Positions 51,761-60,994 of a DNA stretch of 64,000 nt are shown here, in pieces (the stretch's first letter is position 1; each line of letters begins with the position of its first letter). The position numbers and the translations under genes were made by a program. Location of the stretch: the NCBI GenBank assembly GCA_016713875.1, contig JADJOI010000003.1, forward strand, positions 2,976,001 to 3,040,000, written 5' to 3'. The notes under the pieces are model-generated. The model made no database searches, was not told the DNA's origin, and worked only from the letters and a program-made list of their open reading frames with translations. This DNA comes from Flavobacteriales bacterium. Lineage in GTDB: Bacteria > Bacteroidota > Bacteroidia > Flavobacteriales_F > PHOS-HE28.

Positions 51761-54181
51761 ATGAGAACTTCCTCTACCATATTGGCTGCGCTGATCTTCC
51801 AGGCCTTGTCCTGCTCCAACACCCTGTTCGCGAACGACCACTCTCCTGGGCTCTTGTCCGAATTGAACGGCGGCAACCGCTCGGTAGCCCCAGCGGGTTT
51901 CGAGGAGAACAAGGGCCAGGTGACCACCACCACGGGAGTGCCGGCCCCTGAGGTGCGCTTCCGCTACACGCAGGGTGGCACCACCCTCTTTCTGCTACGC
52001 ACCGGCATCGCCTACCAGTTCAACCGGCTGCACCGGCCTGTGGGCCTGGATGAGTTGGAGGAGGAGGCGCGCTTCGACCCCACCAAGCGAATGCAGCACG
52101 ACGCCTTGCGCGCGGAGACGCGGGTGGAGTCCTACCGCATGGACATGCTGCTGGAGGGCGCTGACCCGGATGCTCGGGTGAGCACTGAGGGCCGCAGCAC
52201 CGATTACACGCAATACTACACGCACGATGTGCTGGATGTGCACACCTACCGCCGCATCACCTACCACGAGGTGTACCCCGGCATCGATTGGGTGCTGTAC
52301 ACCACCGAGGAGGGCATCAAATACGACTTCGTGGTGCGGCCCGGTGCCGACCCGGCGCGAATCATGCTGCGCTTTCTGCACCACGAGGAGCTACGCGTAG
52401 AGGCCGATGGATGCCTGACGCACGGCAATCGCTTGGGTCGCTTCACGGAGGCGGCGCCGGTGAGCTACCAGAACGGTCATTCGGTGGGCACCCGCTTCGT
52501 GCTCCAAGAGGATCACCAACGGCCCGGGCAGGCCCTGGTGCATTTCGACCTGGACCCCTACGACCGCAGTAGCACTTTGCGCATCGACCCCGCACGCATT
52601 TGGGGGACATACTATGGGGGTAGTGGCTTTGATTACGGCTACTCCTGTGCGGTAGATGGTGGTGGCAATGTCTTGTTGGCAGGTGAGACGCATTCTCCGA
52701 ACGCGATTTCTTCAGGAGGCCATCAGCTCATCGCAGGTAGCGTGGTTGATGGGTTTCTGGTAAAGTTCGACGGATCTGGTAACCGGCTTTGGGGCACCTA
52801 TTATGGCGGCGAAAGCTGGGATTCAGGTAAATCATGTGCTGTGGACGCAGTAGGTAATGTATTCTTAGCTGGTTACACGGCGTCATTAAATACAGTCGCT
52901 AGCGCTGGGCATCAAAATTCCATTGGTGGCAATAACGATGCGTATCTCGTGAAGTTCAATGGAGCGGGTATCCGGCAATGGAGCACATATTACGGTGGCC
53001 CAGGTGATGATATTGGCTACTCATGTGCGGTAGATCTCAGCGGCGAGGTTTATCTATCAGGATATACGGAGTCTTCGTCCGCAATCGCAAGCGGCGGCCA
53101 TCAAAACACCTTTGGTGGTCTGCGTGATGCTTTCTTGGTGAAGTTCAGTGCATCTGGGATTCGGCTATGGGGCACCTACTATGGCGGGAGTGCATTTGAG
53201 GATAGCTATGCCTGTTCCGTGAACAATAGTGCCCAAGTGTACCTCGTAGGGGTGACGGAATCAACGGCTGACATTGCCTCCGGCGGTCATCAGAACGTGT
53301 TTGGGGGTGGCCTAGTCGATGCATTTATCGTGAAGTTTGATGCGACAGGCGCCCGTCAATGGGCCTCATATTATGGTGGCCCAGGTGATGATGGTGGTGT
53401 CGCTTGTGCTTTTGACGTCGATGGAAGCGCGTATATGGTGGGGGCTACGACATCCGCAACAGATATAGCGAGTGGTGGTCATCAAGGATTTTTGGCTGGC
53501 GATTGGGATGGCTTTGTCGTAAAATTCGATGGTACTGGCATTCGTGAATGGGGAACATATTATGGTGGTATTGAGGAGGAAAGAGCACTTTCCTGCGCAG
53601 TAGATGACAATGGAAATTTGTACGTAGCAGGTACCACAGAGTCTGCAACCGGTATTGATAGCCTTGGCTTCCAAAATGTATTCGGCGGGGATATTGATGC
53701 ATTCTTGGTTAAGTTCAGCTCCACGGGTGCGCGAAGCTGGGGCACCTATTATGGGGACACTGGCCTAGATAGGGGCTTTTCCTGTTCCACTGATGGAAGT
53801 GGGTCTGTCTACGTAGCTGGCTCTACGTTCTCGAGTACTGCGCTCGCCAGTGGTGGGCATCAGGATACGAATGGCGGTGGTTTGGACGCCTTCCTTGTGA
53901 AGTTTCAGGGCGGAACTGGTGTGGGAATTGGAGAGGTTGGGTCCGTTTCCATTGATGTCTACCCCAATCCGGGCGTTGGCCTCTTCACCGTGCGGCTTGA
54001 GCAGCCACCCGGTCCGGGCGTTCGCTATCGAGTGCTGAATGCGGCGGGTACTACAGTGCTCGCGGGTCGCCTCACGCAGCAGGTCGCCACCATTGACATG
54101 ATTGTGCAGAGCACTGGGGTTTACGTCCTTCAGCTATTAACGGCAGATGGGGTCCGCAGTGCGCCGCTTATCCGGTATTGA
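51761..54181 (+). CDS. SBBP-repeat surface protein with type IX secretion tail
   Basis: An 806-residue secreted protein. After a signal peptide comes the FEENKGQ motif that opens the DUF7948 domain, which runs to about residue 280 (ITYHEVYPGIDWVLYTTEEGIKYDFVVRPGADP). Then seven repeats of ~60 residues, each beginning W-G/S/A-T/S-YYGG and ending with ...FLVKF, form an SBBP beta-propeller-like region. The last ~80 residues (SIDVYPNPGVGLFTVRLEQP ... VYVLQLLTADG) are a T9SS type A sorting domain, for export and anchoring on the cell surface. The repeat region is visibly more AT-rich than both ends of the gene. Confidence 0.9.
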   Translation: MRTSSTILAALIFQALSCSNTLFANDHSPGLLSELNGGNRSVAPAGFEENKGQVTTTTGVPAPEVRFRYTQGGTTLFLLRTGIAYQFNRLHRPVGLDELEEEARFDPTKRMQHDALRAETRVESYRMDMLLEGADPDARVSTEGRSTDYTQYYTHDVLDVHTYRRITYHEVYPGIDWVLYTTEEGIKYDFVVRPGADPARIMLRFLHHEELRVEADGCLTHGNRLGRFTEAAPVSYQNGHSVGTRFVLQEDHQRPGQALVHFDLDPYDRSSTLRIDPARIWGTYYGGSGFDYGYSCAVDGGGNVLLAGETHSPNAISSGGHQLIAGSVVDGFLVKFDGSGNRLWGTYYGGESWDSGKSCAVDAVGNVFLAGYTASLNTVASAGHQNSIGGNNDAYLVKFNGAGIRQWSTYYGGPGDDIGYSCAVDLSGEVYLSGYTESSSAIASGGHQNTFGGLRDAFLVKFSASGIRLWGTYYGGSAFEDSYACSVNNSAQVYLVGVTESTADIASGGHQNVFGGGLVDAFIVKFDATGARQWASYYGGPGDDGGVACAFDVDGSAYMVGATTSATDIASGGHQGFLAGDWDGFVVKFDGTGIREWGTYYGGIEEERALSCAVDDNGNLYVAGTTESATGIDSLGFQNVFGGDIDAFLVKFSSTGARSWGTYYGDTGLDRGFSCSTDGSGSVYVAGSTFSSTALASGGHQDTNGGGLDAFLVKFQGGTGVGIGEVGSVSIDVYPNPGVGLFTVRLEQPPGPGVRYRVLNAAGTTVLAGRLTQQVATIDMIVQSTGVYVLQLLTADGVRSAPLIRY

Positions 54182-54278
54182 GGTGGGGCGCCTGTGCCCT
54201 GCGGGGTGTGGCAGTTCCTCGCTACGGGTGAAGCGAGGCGATTTACCCTCGGCGGACGCGGTCAAGCCGTGATCAAGT

Positions 54279-54328
54279 CCCCTCCTTGTGCGGAGCAGCG
54301 GTCGCTCGCTGCTCCGCACAAGGAGGGG
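54279..54328. repeat. Perfect 22-bp inverted repeat with nested partner
   Basis: Left arm 54279-54300 (CCCCTCCTTGTGCGGAGCAG...) pairs perfectly with 54307-54328 around a 6-base loop. The right arm continues as AAGGAGGGGTGCGGGGAGG (from 54320) and can alternatively pair with ACCTCCCCCGACCCCTCCTT (54377-54396), so competing hairpins are possible. It lies about 100 bp after the SBBP stop, where a terminator could sit, but it has no U-tract. The surrounding 54182-54485 shows no gene. Confidence 0.75.
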
Positions 54329-54485
54329 TGCGGGGAGGTTATCGCTTCGTGGGGTTCACGGCGTGACCGAGGTGATACCTCCCCCGACCCCTCCTTGCCC
54401 GGCGCGTGGAGCGTCCCACGCGCAGGTGGGGGGTTCATTGCGGCACGCCCGAAGGGAGGCGTGGCCCTCTCCCCGAGCCGGACGG

Positions 54486-54884
54486 GATCACCGGACGACG
54501 CCATGGGATCACAGGACGATGCCGGGCGATCATGAGATGTCGCCGTCCGATCATGGAACAACGCCGGCTGATCATGGGACGCCGCCAGCGGACCACAGGA
54601 CGACGGCGTGTGATCATGTGACGCCGCCAGCGGACCACCGAACGATGCCGGGCGATCATGTGACGATGCCATCGGACCACAGGACGATCGCCTGCGACCA
54701 TGTACCGACGCCATCGGACCACCGGACGATCGCCGGTGATCATGTACCGACGCCTTCGGACCACCGGACGCTCGCCTGTGATCATGTGACGATGCCATCG
54801 GTCGATAGGACGACGGCGGATGATCATGTGACGAGGCCATCGGACCATAGGACGATGCCGCGCGATCATGTGACGACGGCGCGG
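54486..54884. repeat. Minisatellite: 19 tandem copies of a 21-bp unit
   Basis: Exactly 399 bp in perfect 21-bp register. Two unit types alternate over most of the array: GATCATGTGACGATGCCATC-like and GACCACCGGACGATCGCCGG-like, giving a 42-bp higher-order repeat. Because 21 is a multiple of 3 and stops are absent, frames stay open on both strands; one would encode DHxTxxx heptads. I do not accept a gene here. No spacers exist, so it is not a CRISPR array. Confidence 0.85.
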
Positions 54885-55106
54885 AATGGGACCGTGGACC
54901 CCGGGGGCGGGGGTGCGGAGGGCGGGTGCGATGCGATCCGCTGAAGCCCTTGCCGGGCGCAGGCAGTGGGCGGGTTGCTCCCGGCCCGCCGGGACCGGAA
55001 CGGAACCCCGGCCAGCCGGGAGCGCGGCAACGGGCCGCCCCCCCTGCTACGCTAGAAGGGCCACAAACCAATGCTCTTGTGGGTACAGCATCGAAGGCCC
55101 TCACAC

Positions 55107-55527
55107 ATGAACAAGGTGTACTACACCGTGAAGCTCGGGCACACCCGGGTAACGTTCGAGGCCTTGGTGGACAAGGTGCGGACGAACATCAGCCGGCTCA
55201 CCGGCAACGCGTCCTACGCCACACCGATGCCCGCCCTGGCGGTGCTGACGGCGGCGGCGGACCGACTGGATGCGGCCGTGCAGGCCTACGAGTTCACCCG
55301 CAGCCGGCTGGACAAGCAGGAGCGCGACATCGCGTTCGCCGAGCTGAAGGGCCTGCACAAGGACCTGGGGGGCTACGTGCAAACGGTGAGCAACGGCGAT
55401 CCGGAGCTGATCACCAGTGCCGGTTTTGAAATGGAAGCGCAGGGCAAGCCGCTGGGCCTGCTGCCGGCGCCGGTGGACGTGCGCGCCACGGCGCCCCAAC
55501 CCGGGCAGCCTGGAGCCAACTCTTCAT
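55107..55527 (+). pseudogene. Conserved hypothetical Bacteroidota protein, 3' end lost at a rearrangement joint
   Basis: From ATG 55107 the frame reads MNKVYYTVKLGHTRVTFEALVDKVRTN, TGNASYATPMPALAVLTAAADRLDAAVQAYEF, DKQERDIAFAELKGLHKDLGGYVQTVSNGDPELITSAGFEME. This helical pattern is familiar from Bacteroidota proteins in which it is followed by a fibronectin-III-like domain. Here the expected domain stops after VDVRATAPQPGQPG, where the 42-bp duplicated sequence begins. The frame then runs on to 55661 antisense through another broken gene, which is not credible protein. Confidence 0.6.
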
Positions 55528-55569
55528 CTTCGGCGAGGGTCACAAAAGCCGGTTCTTCGGACTACCCCC
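55528..55569. repeat. 42-bp duplicated sequence, copy 2
   Basis: Same as 48438-48479 with one base changed. It forms the joint between two truncated genes, the hypothetical gene on its left and the outer-membrane pseudogene on its right. Confidence 0.75.
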
Positions 55570-56162
55570 CAGGCGGTTCTTGTTCGCGAACTGCCACTCC
55601 TTGCCCAGCCCCAGGCGCACCAACGGCACGAAGCCATTGCGGTGCTCCGAGGTCATCGTGAAGATGTTGTACCGGATGTCCGGTTGATCGCGGGTCTGGA
55701 CGCTACGGGCACCAAAACGTGGATAGAAGTCCAAGCTGGACCAGCCAAGTCCGAAGCCAACGTGCACATAGGGTAACTGAGGGCCTCTGGATAGGCCCAG
55801 ATCGCCAGTGGCCCAGGCCACCGCCAGCCCCATACGCTCGGGGGAGTAACCCTCACGCTGTGAGGGATAGTCAACACCATACACTTCCTTGGCGTTGATC
55901 TGCCACCTGAAGGTGAACGGGAGCCGGAGGTACTCGAGGCCCACCCCGAGTGCCAGCCTACCGCTCCCCACCCGTTCCCGAACGCCCAAGGACAGGCCAT
56001 AGCCATGGCGTATCGGCCGCTCATCAGGTCGTAGGGGCCCGATTGATGATCGAACTCGACCGCCCCGCCATAGAGGATGTTCCCGGAGACCACCATCGCC
56101 TTGGAAGGCTCGTCCTGCGCCATGGTCCGTGCAGGAGCCAGCCATCCTCCGATCAAGTACAC
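55570..56162 (-). pseudogene. Outer-membrane protein pseudogene (paralogue of 46637-47121)
   Basis: The 5' part encodes a signal-like start (VYLIGGWLAPARTMAQDE) and SGNILYGGAVEFDHQSGPYDLMSGRYA. Near 56010 the frame shifts by one base and continues as GYGLSLGVRERVGSGRLALGVGLEYLRLPFTF ... YVHVGFGLGWSSLDFYPRFGARSV ... SEHRNGFVPLVRLGLGKEWQFANKNRLG, then stops at the 42-bp repeat. So it has both an internal frameshift and a lost C-terminus. The paralogue at 46637 keeps the C-terminus but lacks the N-terminus. Confidence 0.7.
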
Positions 56163-56239
56163 AGCGAGAACGAGCGCCCATGAGCGCCAAGATTATGCGG
56201 CGCGCGGTCGCGTTGTCCGGATCGGTCGAAGACCGCACT

Positions 56240-57262
56240 TCAGCCGCCCGTGGTGAGCGTGCGAGCACCCTGGCCCTGAACAAAGCCCTTCCGCACCAGC
56301 AGCTCCGCGATCTGCACGGCATTGGTGGCGGCGCCCTTGCGCAGGTTGTCCGCCACGATCCACAGGTTGAGGGTGCGGGGCTGGCTCTCGTCCCGGCGGA
56401 TGCGGCCCACGAAGACCGCATCGCGGTCGTGCGCGATCAGCGGCATGGGGTATTCATCCTTCGCCGGCTCATCGCGCAGCTCGATGCCGGGAGCCTCGCT
56501 CAGCAGCCGGCGCACCGCGTCCAGCTCGAAGTCGCGCGCGCACTCGATGTTCACCGCTTCGCTGTGGCCGCCGGTGACGGGCACGCGCACGGCCGTGGCG
56601 GTGACGCGGATGGCGGGGTCGAGGATCTTCCTGGTCTCGTTCACCAGCTTCATCTCCTCCTTGGTGTACCCGTTGTCGGTGAACACATCGCAGCGCGGGA
56701 TCACGTTGCGGTCGATGGGGAAGGGATAGGCCATGTCGCCGCTGATGCCCTTGCGCTCGTTCTCCAGCTGCTGCACGGCCTTCATGCCCGTGCCGGTGAC
56801 GGCCTGGTAGGTGCTCACGACCACGCGCTCCACGCCGAAGGCCCTGTGCAGCGGCGCCAGCGCCATCACCAGCTGGATGGTGCTGCAGTTGGGGTTGGCG
56901 ATGATGCGGTCGTCCGCGGTGAGCACGTCGCCGTTCACCTCGGGCACCACCAGCTTCTTGTCGGGGAACATGCGCCAGGCGCTGCTGTTGTCGATCACCG
57001 TGCAGCCCACTTCGGCGAAGCGCGGGGCCCATTCCAGGGAGGTGGCGCCTCCGGCGGAGAACAGGGCGAGCTGGGGACGGGCGGCGATGGCGGCCTCCAT
57101 GCCGATCACCGGCACCTCGCGCCCGCTGAACCGCACCGTGCGTCCGGCGCTTCGGTCGCTGGCCACGGCCAGCAGTTCGTCCACGGGGAAGCGGCGCTCC
57201 TCGAGCACCTTGAGCATGACCCCACCGACCAGCCCGGTGGCACCGACGACTGCGACCTTCAT
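56240..57262 (-). CDS. asd: Aspartate-semialdehyde dehydrogenase
   Basis: A 340-residue enzyme that reduces aspartyl phosphate to aspartate semialdehyde with NADPH, for lysine/diaminopimelate, threonine and methionine. The Rossmann start is MKVAVVGATGLVGGVMLKVL. The catalytic Cys is residue 126 (IANPNCSTIQ) and the substrate-binding His is residue 233 (VTGGHSEAV). ATG 57262 gives the normal N-terminus; the longer frame is rejected. Divergent from the lamin-tail gene. Confidence 0.96.
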   Translation of the reverse strand: MKVAVVGATGLVGGVMLKVLEERRFPVDELLAVASDRSAGRTVRFSGREVPVIGMEAAIAARPQLALFSAGGATSLEWAPRFAEVGCTVIDNSSAWRMFPDKKLVVPEVNGDVLTADDRIIANPNCSTIQLVMALAPLHRAFGVERVVVSTYQAVTGTGMKAVQQLENERKGISGDMAYPFPIDRNVIPRCDVFTDNGYTKEEMKLVNETRKILDPAIRVTATAVRVPVTGGHSEAVNIECARDFELDAVRRLLSEAPGIELRDEPAKDEYPMPLIAHDRDAVFVGRIRRDESQPRTLNLWIVADNLRKGAATNAVQIAELLVRKGFVQGQGARTLTTGG

Positions 57263-57298
57263 GATGAGCGGTTCACGTTCAACGCGGGTCGAAAGTAC

Positions 57299-57306
57299 TA
57301 CCTTGC
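57299..57306 (+). promoter_or_regulatory. -7-like box (TACCTTGC) upstream of the lamin-tail gene
   Basis: A variant of TAnnTTTG, 17 nt before ATG 57324, in the 61-bp divergent gap with asd. Confidence 0.35.
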
Positions 57307-57323
57307 CTCCCACGCCGAACGCC

Positions 57324-59919
57324 ATGATCCGCGCCACTTTCCGCGCCTTGTCGGGCTCGTTCGCCGCCCTGGCGACGCTGGTCGCCTCCGCCCAGTTCAC
57401 GGACGACTTCGACGACAACGACTACACCAACGGGCCGGTGTGGAACGGGGATGCCGCGCTGTTCGTGTGCGTGGGCGGACAGCTGCGCAGCAACAGCCCG
57501 GGCGCGGCCAACTACCACCTGAGCACGCCCAGCACCCAGGCCGCGGGGGCGCAGTGGGAGTTCTTCATCAACCTGAAGTTCGCCACCAGCGGCGCCAACT
57601 ACGCGGACGTGTACCTGATGAGCAGCGCCGCCGACCTGGCCAGCGGGGTGGACGGCTACTACGTGCGCATCGGCGGCACGCAGGACCGGGTGGAGCTGTT
57701 CCGCAGCGATGCGGGCGCGGGCACTGCGCTGATCGCCAGCGCCGACGGCATCGTGAACAGCAGCAGCGACAACCCCTTCCGCATCCGGGTGAAGCGCGAT
57801 GCCGGCGACCTGTGGACCCTGGAGACCGACGATGGCGCCACGGGCACTTACGCCCTGGCGGGCAGCGCCACCGACGCCACGCACGGCAGCTGCACGCACT
57901 TCGGCATCCGCATCGAGCAGAGCACCGCGGCCAGCCCGGTGAACAACCATTTCTTCGACGACATCGGCGTGGGCCCGATCCCGGTGGACGTGACGCCGCC
58001 TGCCGTGGTGAGCGTGACCGCCACGAGCGCCACCAACGTGGACGTCGTCTTCAGCGAACCCCTGAACGGCGCCGCCCTCGGCAGCTTCGACATCCTGCCC
58101 TTCATCGGGGTCAGCGCCGCGGTGCTGGATGGTCTGGACCCCGCCCTGGTGCACATCACACCGGGCATCGCGCTCACCAGCGGCAGCACCTACACCCTGG
58201 TCGCCAGCGGCGCCGAGGACCTGGCGGGCAACGCGGCCGCATCGAGCAACACGGACTTCAGCTGGTTCGTGCCCGATGAGGCGCTGCCGGGCGAGGTGGT
58301 GATCAACGAGATCCTCGCCGACCCCACGCCCGTGTTGGGCCTGCCGGAGGCCGAATACGTGGAGGTGCTCAACACCAGCAGCACCAAGACCTTCGACCTG
58401 GGCGGTTGGACCTTCAGCGACGGCGGTACGCCGGCCGCGCTGCCCTCGGTGCTGCTGCCCCCCGGCACCTTCGCCATCCTCACCGACGACGCGAACGCGG
58501 CCTTGTTCGCGGGTTTCGGCACAGTGGTGTCCATCGGCAGCTTTCCGGCGCTGAACAACGACGGCGACCCGTTGGCGCTGCGCGACGACAACGGCCAGCT
58601 GATCGACACGGTGACCTACGCGCTGGCGTGGTACAACGATGCGGTGAAGGACGACGGTGGCTGGAGCCTGGAGCGCCGGGACCCCACCACACCGTGCAGC
58701 AGCGCGGCCAACTGGACGGCGAGCACCGATCCGCAGGGCGGCACCCCGGGCGCGCAGAACAGCGTGTTCGCCATCGTGCCCGACACGCAGGCCCCCGCAC
58801 TGGTGGCCGCGCAGGTGCTGACGCCCGACCAGCTGAGGCTGCTGTTCAACGAGCCGATGGACCTGGCCTCCCTGGCCGCCGGCACCTACACCCTGGACCC
58901 GCCCGTGGCGGTGAACACCGTGGTGGTGGAGAACCCGCTGGCCGTGCGGCTCGACCTGGCCGCCGCGCTGGTGGTGGGGCAGCTGTACACCGTGACCGCA
59001 GCCGATGTACAGGACTGCCCCGGCAATGCGATCGGCACGGCCAACACCGCGCAACTGGCCCTGCCTGAAGCCCCGACCGCCGGCGATGTGGGTGATCAAC
59101 GAGCTGCTGTACGACCCACGCACCGGCGGCAGCGACTTCGTGGAGCTGTACAACCGCAGCAACAAGACGCTGAGCCTGGCCGACCTGGTGCTGGCCAACG
59201 AGACCGACGGCCAGATCGGGAGCCCCCTGCCGGTGAGCACGCTGCCGGTGCTGCTGCTGCCCGGGCAGTACGTGGTGCTCACCGAGGACCTTCCCTACCT
59301 GGTGAATACCTATCCGCAGACCGTGGCGGAGCGCGCCCTGCAGACCGACCTGCCGAGCTACAACAACGGCGAGGGCGTGGTGGTGCTGCTGGCCGCCGGG
59401 GGCGATACGCTGGAGCGCTTCGCCTACGACGACGACCTGCACTTCGAGCTGCTGAACAGCATCGAGGGCGTGAGCCTGGAGCGCGTGGACCCGGCGCGGC
59501 CGGCGGAGGACCGCACCAACTGGCACAGCGCCGCAGAGCTCGCGGGCTGGGCCACGCCGGGCTTCCTGAACAGCCAGTTCAGCGAGGCCCCGCGGCCCAC
59601 GGCCGAGCTCACCATCGAGCCGGCCATCTTCAGTCCGGACAACGATGGGTTCCAGGACCTGCTGACGGTGAGCTACCGCTTCGAGCAGCCCGGCTTCACC
59701 GGCACCCTCACGGTGTTCGACCTGGCCGGCCGCCCCGTGCGCGAGCTGCTCAACAACGCGCTGCTGGGCGTGGAGGGCGCGGTGAGCTGGGACGGCATCC
59801 GCGACGACGGCAGCAAGGCCCGCATCGGCCCTTACGTGCTGGTGCTGGAGGCCTACGACCTGCAGGGCGAGGTGGAGCGCATCCGCCGCACGGTGACGCT
59901 GGCGCACCGGTTGAACTGA
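57324..59919 (+). CDS. Secreted lamin-tail-domain protein; one-base frameshift
   Basis: About 864 residues after ignoring one extra G in 59090-59092. Order: signal peptide (MIRATFRALSGSFAALATLVASAQ); an N-terminal jelly-roll-like domain (about 25-220); an SbsA-like Ig domain (TPPAVVSVTATSATNVDVVFSEPL); a lamin-tail domain (GEVVINEILADPTPVLGLPEAEYVEVLN); a second Ig domain (QVLTPDQLRLLFNEPMD); a second lamin-tail domain (VVINELLYDPRTGGSDFVELYNRS, just after the frame break); and a C-terminal FlgD-like Ig domain (FSPDNDGFQDLLTVSY ... YVLVLEAYDLQG). Such proteins are exported to the surface in Bacteroidota. The uncorrected frame diverges at residue ~590. Confidence 0.85.
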
Positions 59920-59924
59920 GGGGC

Positions 59925-60959
59925 CTAGGGGGCGTCGGCCGCGGCCTTCGCCGCCTTCTCCAGCTTCTCCAGCCGCTCCACGATGCGGTCGAGGTTGCGG
60001 AAGTGGATGTAGCTCTTGCGGTACTTGGCGGCCTCCCACGCCGGTGAGCCCATGTAGGCCTCGCCCGCCTTGGTGTCCTTGCTGATGCCGCTCTGCGCCG
60101 CGATGATGGTGCCATCGGCGATCTTCAGGTGGCCGATGATGCCCACCTGCCCGCTGAACATGCAGTTCTTGCCGATCCTGGTGCTGCCCGCCACCACGCC
60201 GCCGGCCGCGTAGTAGGTGTTCTCACCCACCTCCACGTTGTGCGCGATGTGGATGAGGTTGTCGAACTTGACGCCCCTGCGCAGGATGGTGCTGCCCAGC
60301 GTGGCCCGGTCGATGGCGCAGTTGGCCCCGATCTCCACATCGTCCTCGATGACCACGTTGCCGATCTGCGGGATCTTCGCCGCCGCGTTGGGCCCCGTGG
60401 CGAAGCGGAAGCCGTCGCTGCCGATCACCGTGCCACTGTGAATGATGCAGTTGGCCCCCACCACGCAATCCGAGTAGATGGTGACGTTGGCGAACACGGT
60501 GCTGTTGTCGCCGATGCTGACGTTGTCGCCGATGTAGGCCTGCGGGTAGATCTTCACGTTGTGGCCGAGCTTCGCGTGGGCGCCGATGTAGGCCAGTGCC
60601 CCGATGTAGCAGTTGTCGCCGACCGTGGCGCCGGGCTCGATCACCGCCTGCGTGGAGATGCCCTTCTTGTCCAGCTTGATCGTGTTGTACATCGCCAGCA
60701 CCTTCGCGAAGGCGGCCTGGGCATCGGGCACGCGCACCAGGGTGGTCTTCACCGGGGCGGTGAGCTCAAAGGCCTGGCCGATGATCACCACGCTGGCGGT
60801 GGTGCCGTACACATACTGGGTGTAGGAGGGGTTGGCGAGGAAGGACAGGGAGCCCTCGCCCCCCTCCTCGATCTTCGACAGCCGGCTGACGGTGGCGTTG
60901 GGGTCGCCTTCCACGGTGCCTTGGAGGAGCTGGGCGATCTGCGCGGCGGTGAACTGCAT
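59925..60959 (-). CDS. lpxD: UDP-3-O-acylglucosamine N-acyltransferase
   Basis: A 344-residue left-handed beta-helix acyltransferase that adds the second acyl chain in lipid A synthesis. The N-terminal uridine-binding domain (MQFTAAQIAQLLQGTVEGDP ... LSKIEEGGEGSLSFLANPSYTQYVY) is followed by hexapeptide repeats. The catalytic His lies in FDNLIHIAHNVEVGENTYYAAG. A C-terminal helix (NLDRIVERLEKLEKAAKAA) ends it. ATG 60959; a TACCTTGG box is at 60977-60984. The upstream region is the repeat complex shared with uvrC. Confidence 0.95.
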   Translation of the reverse strand: MQFTAAQIAQLLQGTVEGDPNATVSRLSKIEEGGEGSLSFLANPSYTQYVYGTTASVVIIGQAFELTAPVKTTLVRVPDAQAAFAKVLAMYNTIKLDKKGISTQAVIEPGATVGDNCYIGALAYIGAHAKLGHNVKIYPQAYIGDNVSIGDNSTVFANVTIYSDCVVGANCIIHSGTVIGSDGFRFATGPNAAAKIPQIGNVVIEDDVEIGANCAIDRATLGSTILRRGVKFDNLIHIAHNVEVGENTYYAAGGVVAGSTRIGKNCMFSGQVGIIGHLKIADGTIIAAQSGISKDTKAGEAYMGSPAWEAAKYRKSYIHFRNLDRIVERLEKLEKAAKAAADAP

Positions 60960-60994
60960 GGGGAAATGATGTGGGGCCAAGGTAGGGGGGAGAG

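Noticed and set aside
54486..54884. CRISPR array
   Set aside because: Units are directly tandem with no spacers, and no cas genes are near.
54262..55104. Long open frames on both strands through the 21-bp array
   Set aside because: They stay open only because the 21-bp unit is a multiple of three and lacks stops. The encoded heptads have no homology that I recognise and no start context.
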